Shown here piece after piece: positions 24,601 through 32,220 of a DNA stretch of 64,000 bases. The stretch spans positions 6,818,001 to 6,882,000 of the forward strand of contig NC_088323.1 in assembly GCF_910592395.1 (NCBI RefSeq). Reading direction: 5' to 3'. The position numbers and the translations under genes are program-made. The stretch's first letter is position 1; each line of letters begins with the position of its first letter. The notes beneath the pieces are model-generated. The model saw nothing but the letters and a program-made list of their open reading frames with translations, ran no database searches and was not told where the DNA came from. This DNA is from Lineus longissimus. Taxonomy: Eukaryota > Nemertea > Pilidiophora > Heteronemertea > Lineidae.

Positions 24601-26178
24601 GTGTACAGTCACAGAGTAAAGCCTTCTGCAGGCAAAATAGCACTCCCATGTCTTCTGGGCTGACAACACGTCCTCACAGAGATTTGGCCTAGGTGGCCAA
24701 TTTTTTATGTGGGTCCTCGACTGTCTGTCTGTCAATTCTTTTATTATTGTGACGCGAAAAGTTCTAAAAACGATGAAATAGAAGAAAAATGGCTGACCCT
24801 TCAAATTTCGCCTCTGATCCTTAAGCATAGGCAATACCTCAGCCAAACTTCTCAATACACTTTCTAAAGCAGCATTGACTAAGAACAGCTGTCTGTCCAT
24901 GTTCCAGCACCAATATCTTTAAATCACTCAGGTATTTGTCTTCACTCCATTCATATTCTTCCAGTTTTTTGTCATCCTGCGACAAAAGGCCTCAAAACAT
25001 TTTCTGAAGCCTCATTTCTGCTAAGAAAAGCCGGTCAGATGATGGACCAGTAACATATGCAGGCCTGTGTATTCCGATCGATCCAGGAGACAATTAGTAT
25101 GCACAGATATTGTGATGTGGTGTCTGGCCAACTATTGATTCGATACGGGAGATTGGCAGACACTCAATCCATGGAAAAAAGTTTGTGCCATTACTGTGAT
25201 GCCATGGGGAATAAGACACATCGTGTAACATCATCACATCTGTGCGACAGATGAATCGATCAAGGCAGCCTGATTCAACTGGTGGCGTGAGCTCCATGAC
25301 TCACACAATGTACTGAACTCGCTCAGTGCCAAAATTTGAAAATTTTAAACACTGGAATGGATCTTTATCATGTTTATGCTGAAGGACAATGTCTAAACAT
25401 CATCTCATGATCATCAGCAGGAGTAGGAGTTGGATCCCTCTCGGGGTTTTGTCACTGAGCTATCAGTATCACTGCCAGCTTCTAAGATCTTCATCAACTT
25501 TCTGTAAGCCAAAATTCCTTTCCAATATGGCCTGCCACCCTTTGGTAGAGGAGAGAAGCAAGATACCAACATCAATACATCAATCAACATAAAATATTTC
25601 ATCAAATTTCCTGGAATCTTCTTGTCACTGAGGAGCTGGGATAAGGTGAAGGAAAGGCTGTCAATGTCATCTGAAAATAGAATATAGAATTGACCAACGG
25701 TTTCTTTGTTTTAGTAACAAGATATATGATGCGAAATATTGCAAAGGCTAGAGCCAAGTTAATGTATTACTACAACTCAGGCAACGGAAATGTCAGCCGG
25801 CAATGATCATGTCATGATGTTCCCGTAGTTGTCGATGCAGATGATATAACTCGGGCGTTTGCAACGTCAGACAAAACAACATCCATCAAATTAAAATCAA
25901 ACTTAGGTGAAGATGTCAGAGGTAAAAGATAAAAGAGATGACTGACTAATGGAAGCCACAGGACAGGGGATTGTCACAGGCTGAGCAGACGTCAAGACGA
26001 ATGACGACTGATGAAGACAGTTCAAAATACTTACACCAATGTTTATCGAATCATCTGTGGGGAATTTTAAGACGAATTTACTGCCGGCCTTCTCTTCAGT
26101 CTCATTAAGTGGTCGCACACGACACACCACTTTAATATTGCACTCCGCGGCCGGTTCTTTTGGAAGTGGATCGGCCAT
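495..26178 (-). CDS. KIF5: kinesin-1 heavy chain (KIF5 type), 13 exons, 3' end outside window
   Basis: Plus-end-directed microtubule motor carrying vesicles and organelles. Exons in transcript order: 26178-26035, 18765-18678, 13866-13793, 6847-6743, 6181-6133, 5714-5571, 5039-4810, 4350-4202, 3765-3432, 2576-2301, 2087-1743, 1303-1186, 681-495. All introns are GT..AG and phases agree, giving 747 codons plus 2 nt; full-length kinesin-1 is about 960, so the distal stalk and tail lie off the left edge. Visible motifs: Walker A GQTSSGKT (~91-98), switch [10 protein letters not shown] (~204-212), switch II DLAGSE (~237-242), neck linker AKTIKN, then coiled coil. I chose the ATG at 26178 because [19 protein letters not shown] matches the family start; an in-frame ATG 12 codons upstream would add an atypical leader. 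Switch II is followed by RLSKTGAEG, where kinesin-1 usually has KVSKTGAEG. An Ala/Ser-rich linker follows the neck. Confidence 0.96.
1186..1303 (-). CDS. KIF5: kinesin exon 12 (coiled-coil stalk)
   Basis: Encodes [16 protein letters not shown]...RLRAQ plus one base, a charged heptad-type segment matching the conserved HEAKIKSL region of kinesin-1. The acceptor is TTTCCAG and the donor GTACGT. Confidence 0.9.
1452..1690. repeat. ~60-bp tandem repeat, 4 copies, in kinesin intron
   Basis: Copies begin with gatatcagggtcggaatgat at 1452, 1515, 1572 and 1635, spaced 63, 57 and 63 bp. The spacing varies through gain or loss of a gtcgat/gatagata sub-unit. Each copy ends with an element like ccctgcacatggagga. 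Open frames on both strands here are by-products of the period. Confidence 0.85.
1743..2087 (-). CDS. KIF5: kinesin exon 11 (stalk)
   Basis: Encodes 115 residues from [17 protein letters not shown] to VRLLSQQ. It includes [20 protein letters not shown], the best conserved stalk block of kinesin-1, which supports this subfamily over other N-kinesins. Both borders are phase 0. Confidence 0.93.
2301..2576 (-). CDS. KIF5: kinesin exon 10 (stalk)
   Basis: Encodes 92 residues from [18 protein letters not shown] to SDQLSHKL, including [19 protein letters not shown], which is near-invariant in kinesin-1. Both borders are phase 0. Confidence 0.94.
2641..3378. repeat. 82-bp minisatellite, 9 copies
   Basis: The marker acctTGAGAGACTGGGTAGT recurs at 2671, 2753, 2835, 2917, 2999, 3081, 3163, 3245 and 3327, exactly 82 bp apart. 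Copies differ by a few substitutions (ttgag/tagag, gtcaac/gtaaac, ccccaac/cctaac), some shared between alternate copies, which suggests repeated amplification of multi-copy blocks. It fills most of the intron between exons 9 and 10 and stops about 50 bp from exon 9. Confidence 0.95.
3432..3765 (-). CDS. KIF5: kinesin exon 9 (neck linker, neck coil, Ala-rich linker)
   Basis: Begins [20 protein letters not shown] (neck linker), then a neck coil ending LNRWRAGD, as in kinesin-1. A low-complexity Ala/Ser stretch of about 20 residues and a [15 protein letters not shown] stalk start follow. The Ala-rich hinge varies between species and is long here. Confidence 0.94.
4202..4350 (-). CDS. KIF5: kinesin exon 8 (end of motor core)
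   Basis: Encodes [16 protein letters not shown], then the ESLGGN(A)RT and [21 protein letters not shown] blocks at the end of the motor, with [10 protein letters not shown] in the L12/alpha-5 microtubule-binding region. The phase-2 end joins exon 9. Confidence 0.95.
4810..5039 (-). CDS. KIF5: kinesin exon 7 (switch I and switch II)
   Basis: Contains [10 protein letters not shown] (switch I), [10 protein letters not shown] (switch II) and [16 protein letters not shown]. The donor is GTT|GTAAGC. ADGVKSH at the next junction replaces the usual ADGNKSH, a tolerated difference. Confidence 0.95.
5070..5350. repeat. MITE-derived simple array (ctctcta-c/t-taaggacaac)
   Basis: Starts as an ordinary end of the CAGTAGAACCTC MITE family (gtggaacctccctcagcgga), then becomes about a dozen 13-19-bp units of the type ctctactaaggacaac without the element's middle or right end. 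This looks like slippage or amplification of the MITE's own internal near-repeats. Confidence 0.8.
5571..5714 (-). CDS. KIF5: kinesin exon 6 (motor, beta5-alpha3)
   Basis: Encodes [19 protein letters not shown] and [19 protein letters not shown], ending [10 protein letters not shown], all typical of kinesin-1. Enters at phase 1 and ends one base into Asn. Confidence 0.95.
5880..6005 (-). mobile_element. tRNA-derived SINE head
   Basis: On the minus strand the sequence from 6005 reads like a tRNA: GTGGTGTAGTGGC (A-box type) followed about 40 nt later by GGTGCGATCCC (B-box type). It lacks a clean full cloverleaf and lies in an intron, so a SINE remnant is more likely than a tRNA gene. Confidence 0.45.
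6133..6181 (-). CDS. KIF5: kinesin exon 5
   Basis: A 49-nt micro-exon encoding [16 protein letters not shown] plus one base, the invariant beta5a block of the kinesin-1 motor. Confidence 0.95.
6743..6847 (-). CDS. KIF5: kinesin exon 4
   Basis: Encodes [16 protein letters not shown] and [19 protein letters not shown], 35 codons, phase 0 at both ends. Follows directly on THTME of exon 3. Confidence 0.95.
7960..8170. repeat. dispersed hairpin-rich repeat (agatctttttgttg family)
   Basis: Shares agatctttttgttg(c/t)a, cgatt-rich and tgtctgcaa/cctgcga motifs with 19240-19340, 39360-39560 and 48210-48420. The internal inverted blocks tgcaacaaaaa and tttttgttgca suggest a MITE, but I cannot fix its ends. 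Confidence 0.4.
9497..9575. mobile_element. half copy of CAGTAGAACCTC MITE
   Basis: Only the right half is present: tcaggacaccactttattat, cagcacttgtcagtcccaag, then ggtgtcctttatagaggggttctac. Confidence 0.75.
10466..10735. repeat. 54-bp tandem repeat, 5 copies
   Basis: The marker cagcagtg(t/c)ttggtgggac recurs at 10466, 10519, 10573, 10627 and 10681, with a period of 54 bp (53 for the first). Because 54 is a multiple of 3, frames stay open on both strands; the ~155-codon frames there are artefacts. Confidence 0.92.
11682..11907. mobile_element. MITE with TTAAAGG..TACGCCGTT inverted ends
   Basis: The left end ttaaaggcctacgccgtt is matched in inverse by the right end aacggcgtacccctttag. The body contains tttgtaattgaattgaaaat and tccaattgcgg, shared with 22905-23146 and 54861-55099. 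A ~50-bp sequence (agggaccc...caatgttgtttccac) flanks it on both sides in direct orientation (11630-11680 and 11905-11953). TTAA at the ends would fit a piggyBac-like target, but no transposase is visible. Confidence 0.7.
13793..13866 (-). CDS. KIF5: kinesin exon 3 (P-loop)
   Basis: Encodes [20 protein letters not shown] then [13 protein letters not shown] is the nucleotide-binding Walker A loop. 74 nt, entering at phase 1 and leaving at phase 0. Confidence 0.96.
13895..14078. mobile_element. CAGTAGAACCTC MITE copy, diverged
   Basis: Left arm caaacctctcttagcggata; right arm gatagagaggttatac. The middle includes ccattcaggttgatctcggt. It starts about 30 bp upstream of kinesin exon 3 on the transcribed strand, close to that exon's acceptor and branch region. 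Confidence 0.75.
15715..15790 (-). mobile_element. tRNA-derived SINE head
   Basis: On the minus strand, ATGGTGGTTGAGTCCCTGGC is followed by AAGGAGGTTGTGGTTCGATTC, an A-box/B-box pair at tRNA spacing. There is no adjacent LINE-like tail that I can see. Confidence 0.45.
17856..17937. mobile_element. half copy of CAGTAGAACCTC MITE
   Basis: Contains catctcccttagcaaacacc, ggacactagttttggagg and caatttgacctctcc, the left half only. Confidence 0.7.
18678..18765 (-). CDS. KIF5: kinesin exon 2
   Basis: Encodes [20 protein letters not shown] and EQCAKPIVA plus one base. The [11 protein letters not shown] stretch resembles protostome kinesin-1 more than vertebrate KIF5. Confidence 0.94.
19690..19990 (+). 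mobile_element. tRNA-derived SINE
   Basis: Begins gatggcctaatggttatgac (A-box type). The 3' part gcagtagcccgtagtggact corresponds to gacagtagcctctagtcgac in the SINE at 46.5 kb and to the end of the copy at 62.6 kb. The promoter B box is degraded. Confidence 0.5.
22905..23146. mobile_element. TTAAAGG-type MITE, second copy
   Basis: The right end gaacagcgtacccctttaaa is the inverse of the family's TTTAAAGGGGTACGC end. The body holds tttgaaactgaatttgaaaa, tccaattgtgtg and aacactgccattgtgtagac, also found in the 11.7-kb copy. A shorter related piece lies at about 22590-22680. The left end is eroded. Confidence 0.6.
23945..24420 (-). mobile_element. LINE ORF2 C-terminal fragment with 3' tail
   Basis: The minus-strand translation from about 24400 reads [40 protein letters not shown], the usual C-terminal LINE block. 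On the minus strand the element ends with GCACTTTACAAATGCC and a TTGA repeat tail (caatcaatcaatcaatg at 23951 on +). The last coding segment has been amplified four times. Confidence 0.75.
24012..24315. repeat. 76-bp tandem repeat, 4 copies, inside LINE fragment
   Basis: Units begin tgga(g)tgc/gcgcttttttccccaaa at 24012, 24088, 24164 and 24240. Each holds caaaaaggtgggccttt and gacttgaaagtctggaggg. The unit is the coding segment for [18 protein letters not shown]. Confidence 0.9.
26035..26178 (-). CDS. KIF5: kinesin exon 1 with start codon
   Basis: Encodes [40 protein letters not shown] and TDDSINIG (48 codons). The donor is GTAAGT at 26034. The start is set by the conserved MADP/ECNIKV position. 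Confidence 0.95.
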
Positions 26179-26472
26179 GTCTGTTTTTATTTTAGGGCTG
26201 GACTTTTCACACACAAATCTGAATCAGTCGAATCATTGACGGAAATTCGCCGTCATCAAAGCGATTTTCTTTCCATTTCGATAAGTTTCAGTGGACTGAT
26301 ATTAATTAATTGGATTAAATAGATATTCCTCTATGCACTGAGCAGGGTAGATTAGGAATTATGACACAGATTGATGAAATAATGATGATAATTTGAAGAA
26401 ACTCCGAACAACTCCATCAAAATTCACCCAGCGATTTGGACCATTCCGGAATGGTCTATTCACCCCTATTCA

Positions 26473-26480
26473 TGACGTCA
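26473..26480. promoter_or_regulatory. palindromic CRE-like site tgacgtca
   Basis: A perfect 8-bp CREB/ATF consensus about 295 bp upstream of the kinesin ATG. The 26179-26945 stretch otherwise shows no gene. A single 8-mer can occur by chance, so function is unproven. Confidence 0.3.
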
Positions 26481-26945
26481 CTTGCAGGCGTTTTTATTAA
26501 AATAGATTGATGACGTTGTGGAGCAATAAACACGTGTAAGTCAGGTGACTGTATTTTAAAACTTGGCGCGGCAAAAAACCGGATGCATATGCCCTACTGC
26601 AAGCGTAACAGGTCTACACCTTGGGTCCTACACGACTTCTCCTTACGGCCGCATGTTTCTGAGTAAGTATGTATCGAGTGAAATGGCCTGAGGATACAAG
26701 CGTTGCCTAATTTGCTCGCGTTTGGGTGCAATCTCCCGGTCGCCGGGCCAAATGTTCAATTTACATGCACCCGCTGAAATTGTCCCAAAGTCTGTAGGTC
26801 GAGTGAGGCTTGACGATAATGACCACCATTGACGACGCTTGGAGAATGGTTTGGGTGAGGACGAGGCCGGTCCACTGCGTCCGGAGTGTAATGAAGGTCA
26901 CATGACAGACAAAAATAGGTTCATACGAGAAACTTGCATAAATTA

Positions 26946-27066
26946 ACAAATTCAAATTCAAATTCAAATTCAAATTAGTTTATTAATCAAAAGGCCCGGA
27001 GGGCAAAGGTACACATGGTACAATAGAAATACAATGATTTTGATTGAAAGTACATAAGACATACAA
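26946..27066 (-). mobile_element. 3' tail of outer LINE copy B (separated by nested insertion)
   Basis: Repeats the last ~90 bp of copy A's 3' UTR (agtttattaatcaaaaggcc...acataagacataca), with its own tail of AATTTG repeats on the minus strand (26946-26976). The sequence breaks at gacatacaaa, and the next expected bases (gatacatgac) are found 2.7 kb away at 29743. Confidence 0.8.
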
Positions 27067-27073
27067 ATTTCAA

Positions 27074-27109
<36 letters not shown>

Positions 27110-29742
27110 TCAAATTTCAAATTAGTTTATTAATCAAAAGGCCCGGAGGGCAAAGGTACACATGGTACAATAGAAATACAATGATTTTGATTGAAAGTAC
27201 ATAAGACATACAAAGGATACATGACAAAAGTAACAATATAAAGTCTACTACCGGGGTCAAACCTGGAGTAGATACTAGTTGGTGGGAGGGAGGAGGTCCT
27301 TATTTTATGCGATCAGAAAAGCATTTCTGTAAAAATGATGATAGCTTCTGACAAATTCCAGGGTCCTCATTTGAAAGAAGCCAGATAAACTTATTTCCTG
27401 GTGAGAGACCTGAAAAGTTGATGTTGTTCTCATTGATAACTGAGAAAAAATCGTTCCTTGAAGCATCATATTTTGGGCAGGCAGTTAGAAAGTGAACCTC
27501 GTCTTCTATTGAAGTCCCATCACAAGAACACACCCTCTCTTCAACTTTAAGTTTTTTGTATCTACCTCTTTCAATGGCTAGATCGTGACAGCTAATGCGG
27601 AAACAACAAAGGGATCTTCTTAAAGAAAAACTTGAAATTGAAGTCAGATATTTCTCACAGCAGAGTTGCGTTTTGAAGGACCTATAAGTGCGTAATTTGT
27701 TTTTAGCATTTGGATTCCGAGAATCATCCCAAATTTCTAGCTTCCACTTTCTGTAAAATTCTTCACCTAATTTATGAACAAGACTGGAGGTTGAAACACT
27801 TTCAGCATTGTTTGCATCCAGATTCAGACAACCACAAATAAATTTTATACAAGAAAACCAAGACTGTTTTCCTTTGTTGTCTAGATCCTTACTAACTTGT
27901 AAGGCACTGGTTAAAATAGACTTCGAACTAATTTCCCCATCCACTGTGTTGAGAGACAAGGATTCAAGCCTTAGCCAGAAAGAGAACATAGATTTGGCTA
28001 TCATTAAATACAGTGGATGTCTGCCCAACTCGCCATACACGGCCAGATTTGTGGCATTTGTGTTAACACCCAGTACATATTTACAGAACTTCATGTGAAG
28101 GTTCTCACAGGGGAGATTTTCGAATCCCTTATCAATCTTAAATTCTCTCTCTCTTTTAACTTTTGAGGACATAGGGTTAAAACATCCCCAAATATCACTG
28201 CCATATAAAAGTATTGGCTGTATAGTGTGGTCAAATATATGGAGTAAGGTTGAGACATTTGGAAGCTGAGAGCTAAAGATACGCCTTAATTTAAAAAAAG
28301 CTTTAAGGGCTTTGTTATGAAGATCACGCTTTGCCTCAGCAAAAACGCCGGAGGCTTGAAAAGTAATACCAAGATATTTGTATTTACCAACATTTTCCAG
28401 CTGGTGTTGACCAATCATGAAGACAGATTTATCAATTCTTCCTGCCTTATTAAATATGAGAACTTTTGTCTTCTTAACATTTATAGTCATACCCCAAGAG
28501 GAGCAGAAATTATTCAAGCCATTCAAAGCTTTTTGGAGACCGCTGGCAGTTTCTGAGAGTATAACAATATCGTCAGCATACATAAGGCAGTGCAGCTTGA
28601 GATCTTTTAAGGAGACAGGATCACTAGAGTCATCAAGTAGACTTTCTAGGTCATTTATGAAAATCTTAAAAAGATTTGGACTAAGGACATCTCCTTGGTG
28701 TACCCCTATAGCAGAAGGGAAAGAGTTAGATAACTTGTTTGAGGATTTGGCACACAGATTGACTTTTTTATACATTGATTTTATGCTATCATAAAATTTA
28801 CCATTTACCCCACTTTGCTTTAGTTTTAAGAAAAGTGCCGGATGGAGAACAGAGTCAAAAGCTTGTTTAAAATCGACGAAACAGGTGTATAGTTTACCCT
28901 TGTTAGAATTAGTATACTTCTCAATCAGGGTTTTTAACACAAACATATGGTCAGAAGTACGCGACTTCTTGGAGAAGCCAATTTGAGCTGGGTTTATAAT
29001 TCTATTTACAGACAAGAATTCTGTTAGCCTATTATTTAATATGGTGTTATACATTTTTCCTAAGGTATTCATAACAGTAATCCCTCTAAAATTAGAGGGG
29101 TCTACTACACTTCCACTCTTATGAATTGCAGTAATATATCCTTCACCCCATTGTTTTGGGTAGTGAGAGCTAGAGAAAACTAAGTTAAAGATTTTCTGAT
29201 AGCAAGGTAACATGTTTGTCGCGCTATGCTTTAGCATTTCGTTGGAGATACAGTCCAGACCGTGAGCTTTATTGTTTTTGAGAGACTTTAGGCAGGACAG
29301 AATTTCATCAGTGCCGATTTCCTTGTCCAGAATATCACTTCCAGTATCAGGATTCGACTTGAGAAGTGATAGTTTGTCAGCTAAGGACTTATTTAGATTA
29401 ATAAGGTCAGCTGGTACTTCATTCAATTTACGGAGATAATCTTCCCATTCATTTAGAGGAATTTTTGACATTTTATTTTTGCCTTCCCCGCCATTCTCAC
29501 TTTCGCCCTTCAGTTTATTAAGAAGACCCCAATACTGAGAAGGGTTATTTTCAAATAGGTTATCAAGTTGCGACATAAGTTTATTGTAGTGAGACCGTTT
29601 TTGTTTTTTGATAGCTGTTTTGTAGTCTCTCATAGATTTAAACAATAAGCAGCGCAACCTATGGTTTTTTGGAGAGAGGGCAAACGCGGAGCTTAGCTCG
29701 TCAATACGTTCCCTCTGCACCATTAAAGAAGCATTGTACCAA
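27067..29742 (-). mobile_element. LINE copy A, 5'-truncated, nested in copy B
   Basis: Non-LTR retrotransposon with an RT open frame at 29723-27300, a ~230-bp 3' UTR and a terminal AAATTTG-type repeat (27067-27125). It lacks the endonuclease part of ORF2, so it was truncated at the 5' end on insertion. It is inserted in the same orientation inside the 3' UTR of copy B. Confidence 0.85.
27300..29723 (-). CDS. LINE reverse transcriptase (copy A), 807 codons, no endonuclease
   Basis: RT of a non-LTR retrotransposon. Visible motifs: NKAHGLDCISNEML (~151-164), WGEGYITAIHKSG (~192), FVDFKQAFDSV (~282-292), QGDVLSPNLF (~343-352), YADDIVIL catalytic block (~382-389), thumb region, and a C-terminal Cys/His segment (CSCDG...HFLTACPKY). 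The frame is intact to its stop. The Met at 29723 is simply the first ATG after the truncation; the true ORF2 would extend upstream through an APE-type endonuclease. The clade within LINEs is not assigned. Confidence 0.9.
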   Translation of the reverse strand: MVQRERIDELSSAFALSPKNHRLRCLLFKSMRDYKTAIKKQKRSHYNKLMSQLDNLFENNPSQYWGLLNKLKGESENGGEGKNKMSKIPLNEWEDYLRKLNEVPADLINLNKSLADKLSLLKSNPDTGSDILDKEIGTDEILSCLKSLKNNKAHGLDCISNEMLKHSATNMLPCYQKIFNLVFSSSHYPKQWGEGYITAIHKSGSVVDPSNFRGITVMNTLGKMYNTILNNRLTEFLSVNRIINPAQIGFSKKSRTSDHMFVLKTLIEKYTNSNKGKLYTCFVDFKQAFDSVLHPALFLKLKQSGVNGKFYDSIKSMYKKVNLCAKSSNKLSNSFPSAIGVHQGDVLSPNLFKIFINDLESLLDDSSDPVSLKDLKLHCLMYADDIVILSETASGLQKALNGLNNFCSSWGMTINVKKTKVLIFNKAGRIDKSVFMIGQHQLENVGKYKYLGITFQASGVFAEAKRDLHNKALKAFFKLRRIFSSQLPNVSTLLHIFDHTIQPILLYGSDIWGCFNPMSSKVKREREFKIDKGFENLPCENLHMKFCKYVLGVNTNATNLAVYGELGRHPLYLMIAKSMFSFWLRLESLSLNTVDGEISSKSILTSALQVSKDLDNKGKQSWFSCIKFICGCLNLDANNAESVSTSSLVHKLGEEFYRKWKLEIWDDSRNPNAKNKLRTYRSFKTQLCCEKYLTSISSFSLRRSLCCFRISCHDLAIERGRYKKLKVEERVCSCDGTSIEDEVHFLTACPKYDASRNDFFSVINENNINFSGLSPGNKFIWLLSNEDPGICQKLSSFLQKCFSDRIK

Positions 29743-32214
29743 GATACATGACAAAAGTAACAATATAAAGTCTACTACCGGGGTCAAACCTGGAGTAGAT
29801 ACTAGTAGGTGGGAGAGAGGAGGTCCTTATTTTATGCGATCAGAAAAGCATTTCTGTAAAAATGATGATAGCTTCTGACAAATTCCAGGGTCCTCATTTG
29901 AAAGAAGCCAGATAAACTTATTTCCTGGTGAGAGACCTGAAAAGTTGATGTTGTTCTCATTGATAACTGAGAAAAAATCGTTCCTTGAAGCATCATATTT
30001 TGGGCAGGCAGTTAGAAAGTGAACCTCGTCTTCTATTGAAGTCCCATCACAAGAACACACCCTCTCTTCAACTCTAAGTTTTTTGTATCTACCTCTTTCA
30101 ATGGCTAGATCGTGACAGCTAATGCGGAAACAACAAAGGGATCTTCTTAAAGAAAAACTTGAAATTGAAGTCAGATATTTCTCACAGCAGAGTTGCGTTT
30201 TGAAGGACCTATAAGTGCGTAATTTGTTTTTAGCATTTGGATTCCGAGAATCATCCCAAATTTCTAGCTTCCACTTTCTGTAAAATTCTTCACCTAATTT
30301 ATGAACAAGACTGGAGGTTGAAACACTTTCAGCATTGTTTGCATCCAGATTCAGACAACCACAAATAAATTTTATACAAGAAAACCAAGACTGTTTTCCT
30401 TTGTTGTCTAGATCCTTACTAACTTGTAAGGCACTGGTTAAAATAGACTTCGAACTAATTTCCCCATCCACTGTGTTGAGAGACAAGGATTCAAGCCTTA
30501 GCCAGAAAGAGAACATAGATTTGGCTATCATTAAATACAGTGGATGTCTGCCCAACTCGCCATACACGGCCAGATTTGTGGCATTTGTGTTAACACCCAG
30601 TACATATTTACAGAACTTCATGTGAAGGTTCTCACAGGGGAGATTTTCGAATCCCTTATCAATCTTAAATTCTCTCTCTCTTTTAACTTTTGAGGACATA
30701 GGGTTAAAACATCCCCAAATATCACTGCCATATAAAAGTATTGGCTGTATAGTGTGGTCAAATATATGGAGTAAGGTTGAGACATTTGGAAGCTGAGAGC
30801 TAAAGATACGCCTTAATTTAAAAAAAGCTTTAAGGGCTTTGTTATGAAGATCACGCTTTGCCTCAGCAAAAACGCCGGAGGCTTGAAAAGTAATACCAAG
30901 ATATTTGTATTTACCAACATTTTCCAGCTGGTGTTGACCAATCATGAAGACAGATTTATCAATTCTTCCTGCCTTATTAAATATGAGAACTTTTGTCTTC
31001 TTAACATTTATAGTCATACCCCAAGAGGAGCAGAAATTATTCAAGCCATTCAAAGCTTTTTGGAGACCGCTGGCAGTTTCTGAGAGTATAACAATATCGT
31101 CAGCATACATAAGGCAGTGCAGCTTGAGATCTTTTAAGGAGACAGGATCACTAGAGTCATCAAGTAGACTTTCTAGGTCATTTATGAAAATCTTAAAAAG
31201 ATTTGGACTAAGGACATCTCCTTGGTGTACCCCTATAGCAGAAGGGAAAGAGTTAGATAACTTGTTTGAGGATTTGGCACACAGATTGACTTTTTTATAC
31301 ATTGATTTTATGCTATCATAAAATTTACCATTTACCCCACTTTGCTTTAGTTTTAAGAAAAGTGCCGGATGGAGAACAGAGTCAAAAGCTTGTTTAAAAT
31401 CGACGAAACAGGTGTATAGTTTACCCTTGTTAGAATTAGTATACTTCTCAATCAGGGTTTTTAACACAAACATATGGTCAGAAGTACGCGACTTCTTGGA
31501 GAAGCCAATTTGAGCTGGGTTTATAATTCTATTTACAGACAAGAATTCTGTTAGCCTATTATTTAATATGGTGTTATACATTTTTCCTAAGGTATTCATA
31601 ACAGTAATCCCTCTAAAATTAGAGGGGTCTACTACACTTCCACTCTTATGAATTGCAGTAATATATCCTTCACCCCATTGTTTTGGGTAGTGAGAGCTAG
31701 AGAAAACTAAGTTAAAGATTTTCTGATAGCAAGGTAACATGTTTGTCGCGCTATGCTTTAGCATTTCGTTGGAGATACAGTCCAGACCGTGAGCTTTATT
31801 GTTTTTGAGAGACTTTAGGCAGGACAGAATTTCATCAGTGCCGATTTCCTTGTCCAGAATATCACTTCCAGTATCAGGATTCGACTTGAGAAGTGATAGT
31901 TTGTCAGCTAAGGACTTATTTAGATTAATAAGGTCAGCTGGTACTTCATTCAATTTACGGAGATAATCTTCCCATTCATTTAGAGGAATTTTTGACATTT
32001 TATTTTTGCCTTCCCCGCCATTCTCACTTTCGCCCTTCAGTTTATTAAGAAGACCCCAATACTGAGAAGGGTTATTTTCAAATAGGTTATCAAGTTGCGA
32101 CATAAGTTTATTGTAGTGAGACCGTTTTTGTTTTTTGATAGCTGTTTTGTAGTCTCTCATAGATTTAAACAATAAGCAGCGCAACCTATGGTTTTTTGGA
32201 GAGAGGGCAAACGC
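29743..32214 (-). mobile_element. LINE copy B main body, 5'-truncated, host of copy A
   Basis: Matches copy A with an offset of 2527 bp. It begins (3' side) at gatacatgacaaaagtaaca, inside the 3' UTR, and ends (5' side) at gcaaacgcgg, about 50 bp short of copy A's 5' extent. Its missing 3' end is at 26946-27066. Confidence 0.85.
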
Positions 32215-32220
32215 GGGCAA
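29827..32220 (-). CDS. LINE reverse transcriptase (copy B), 797 codons
   Basis: Identical to copy A over about 795 residues except one Lys/Arg change in KKL(K/R)VEERVC. All RT motifs are present, including FVDFKQAFD and YADD. The first two codons (Met-Pro) come from flanking DNA. The frame is intact but has no endonuclease domain, so it is unlikely to be autonomous. Confidence 0.9.
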   Translation of the reverse strand: MPAFALSPKNHRLRCLLFKSMRDYKTAIKKQKRSHYNKLMSQLDNLFENNPSQYWGLLNKLKGESENGGEGKNKMSKIPLNEWEDYLRKLNEVPADLINLNKSLADKLSLLKSNPDTGSDILDKEIGTDEILSCLKSLKNNKAHGLDCISNEMLKHSATNMLPCYQKIFNLVFSSSHYPKQWGEGYITAIHKSGSVVDPSNFRGITVMNTLGKMYNTILNNRLTEFLSVNRIINPAQIGFSKKSRTSDHMFVLKTLIEKYTNSNKGKLYTCFVDFKQAFDSVLHPALFLKLKQSGVNGKFYDSIKSMYKKVNLCAKSSNKLSNSFPSAIGVHQGDVLSPNLFKIFINDLESLLDDSSDPVSLKDLKLHCLMYADDIVILSETASGLQKALNGLNNFCSSWGMTINVKKTKVLIFNKAGRIDKSVFMIGQHQLENVGKYKYLGITFQASGVFAEAKRDLHNKALKAFFKLRRIFSSQLPNVSTLLHIFDHTIQPILLYGSDIWGCFNPMSSKVKREREFKIDKGFENLPCENLHMKFCKYVLGVNTNATNLAVYGELGRHPLYLMIAKSMFSFWLRLESLSLNTVDGEISSKSILTSALQVSKDLDNKGKQSWFSCIKFICGCLNLDANNAESVSTSSLVHKLGEEFYRKWKLEIWDDSRNPNAKNKLRTYRSFKTQLCCEKYLTSISSFSLRRSLCCFRISCHDLAIERGRYKKLRVEERVCSCDGTSIEDEVHFLTACPKYDASRNDFFSVINENNINFSGLSPGNKFIWLLSNEDPGICQKLSSFLQKCFSDRIK

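Larger units (their letters stand above)
18766..26034 (-). other. kinesin intron 1, 7.3 kb, no gene seen
   Basis: The long first intron follows the 48-codon first exon. It contains a SINE at 19.7 kb, a short (ttc)n run near 20908, a MITE near 23 kb and a LINE 3' fragment with an internal tandem array at 24 kb. No protein-coding signal beyond these was found. Confidence 0.7.

Noticed and set aside
27808-28794. Plus-strand frames of 79-125 codons repeated at +2527 bp
   Set aside because: Antisense shadows of the two LINE reverse transcriptases.
27067-32214. Simple tandem duplication of one LINE
   Set aside because: The two 5' ends differ by about 50 bp, and the missing 3' end of the right copy is found on the far left side, which fits nested insertion better. 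An assembly artefact cannot be excluded from sequence alone.
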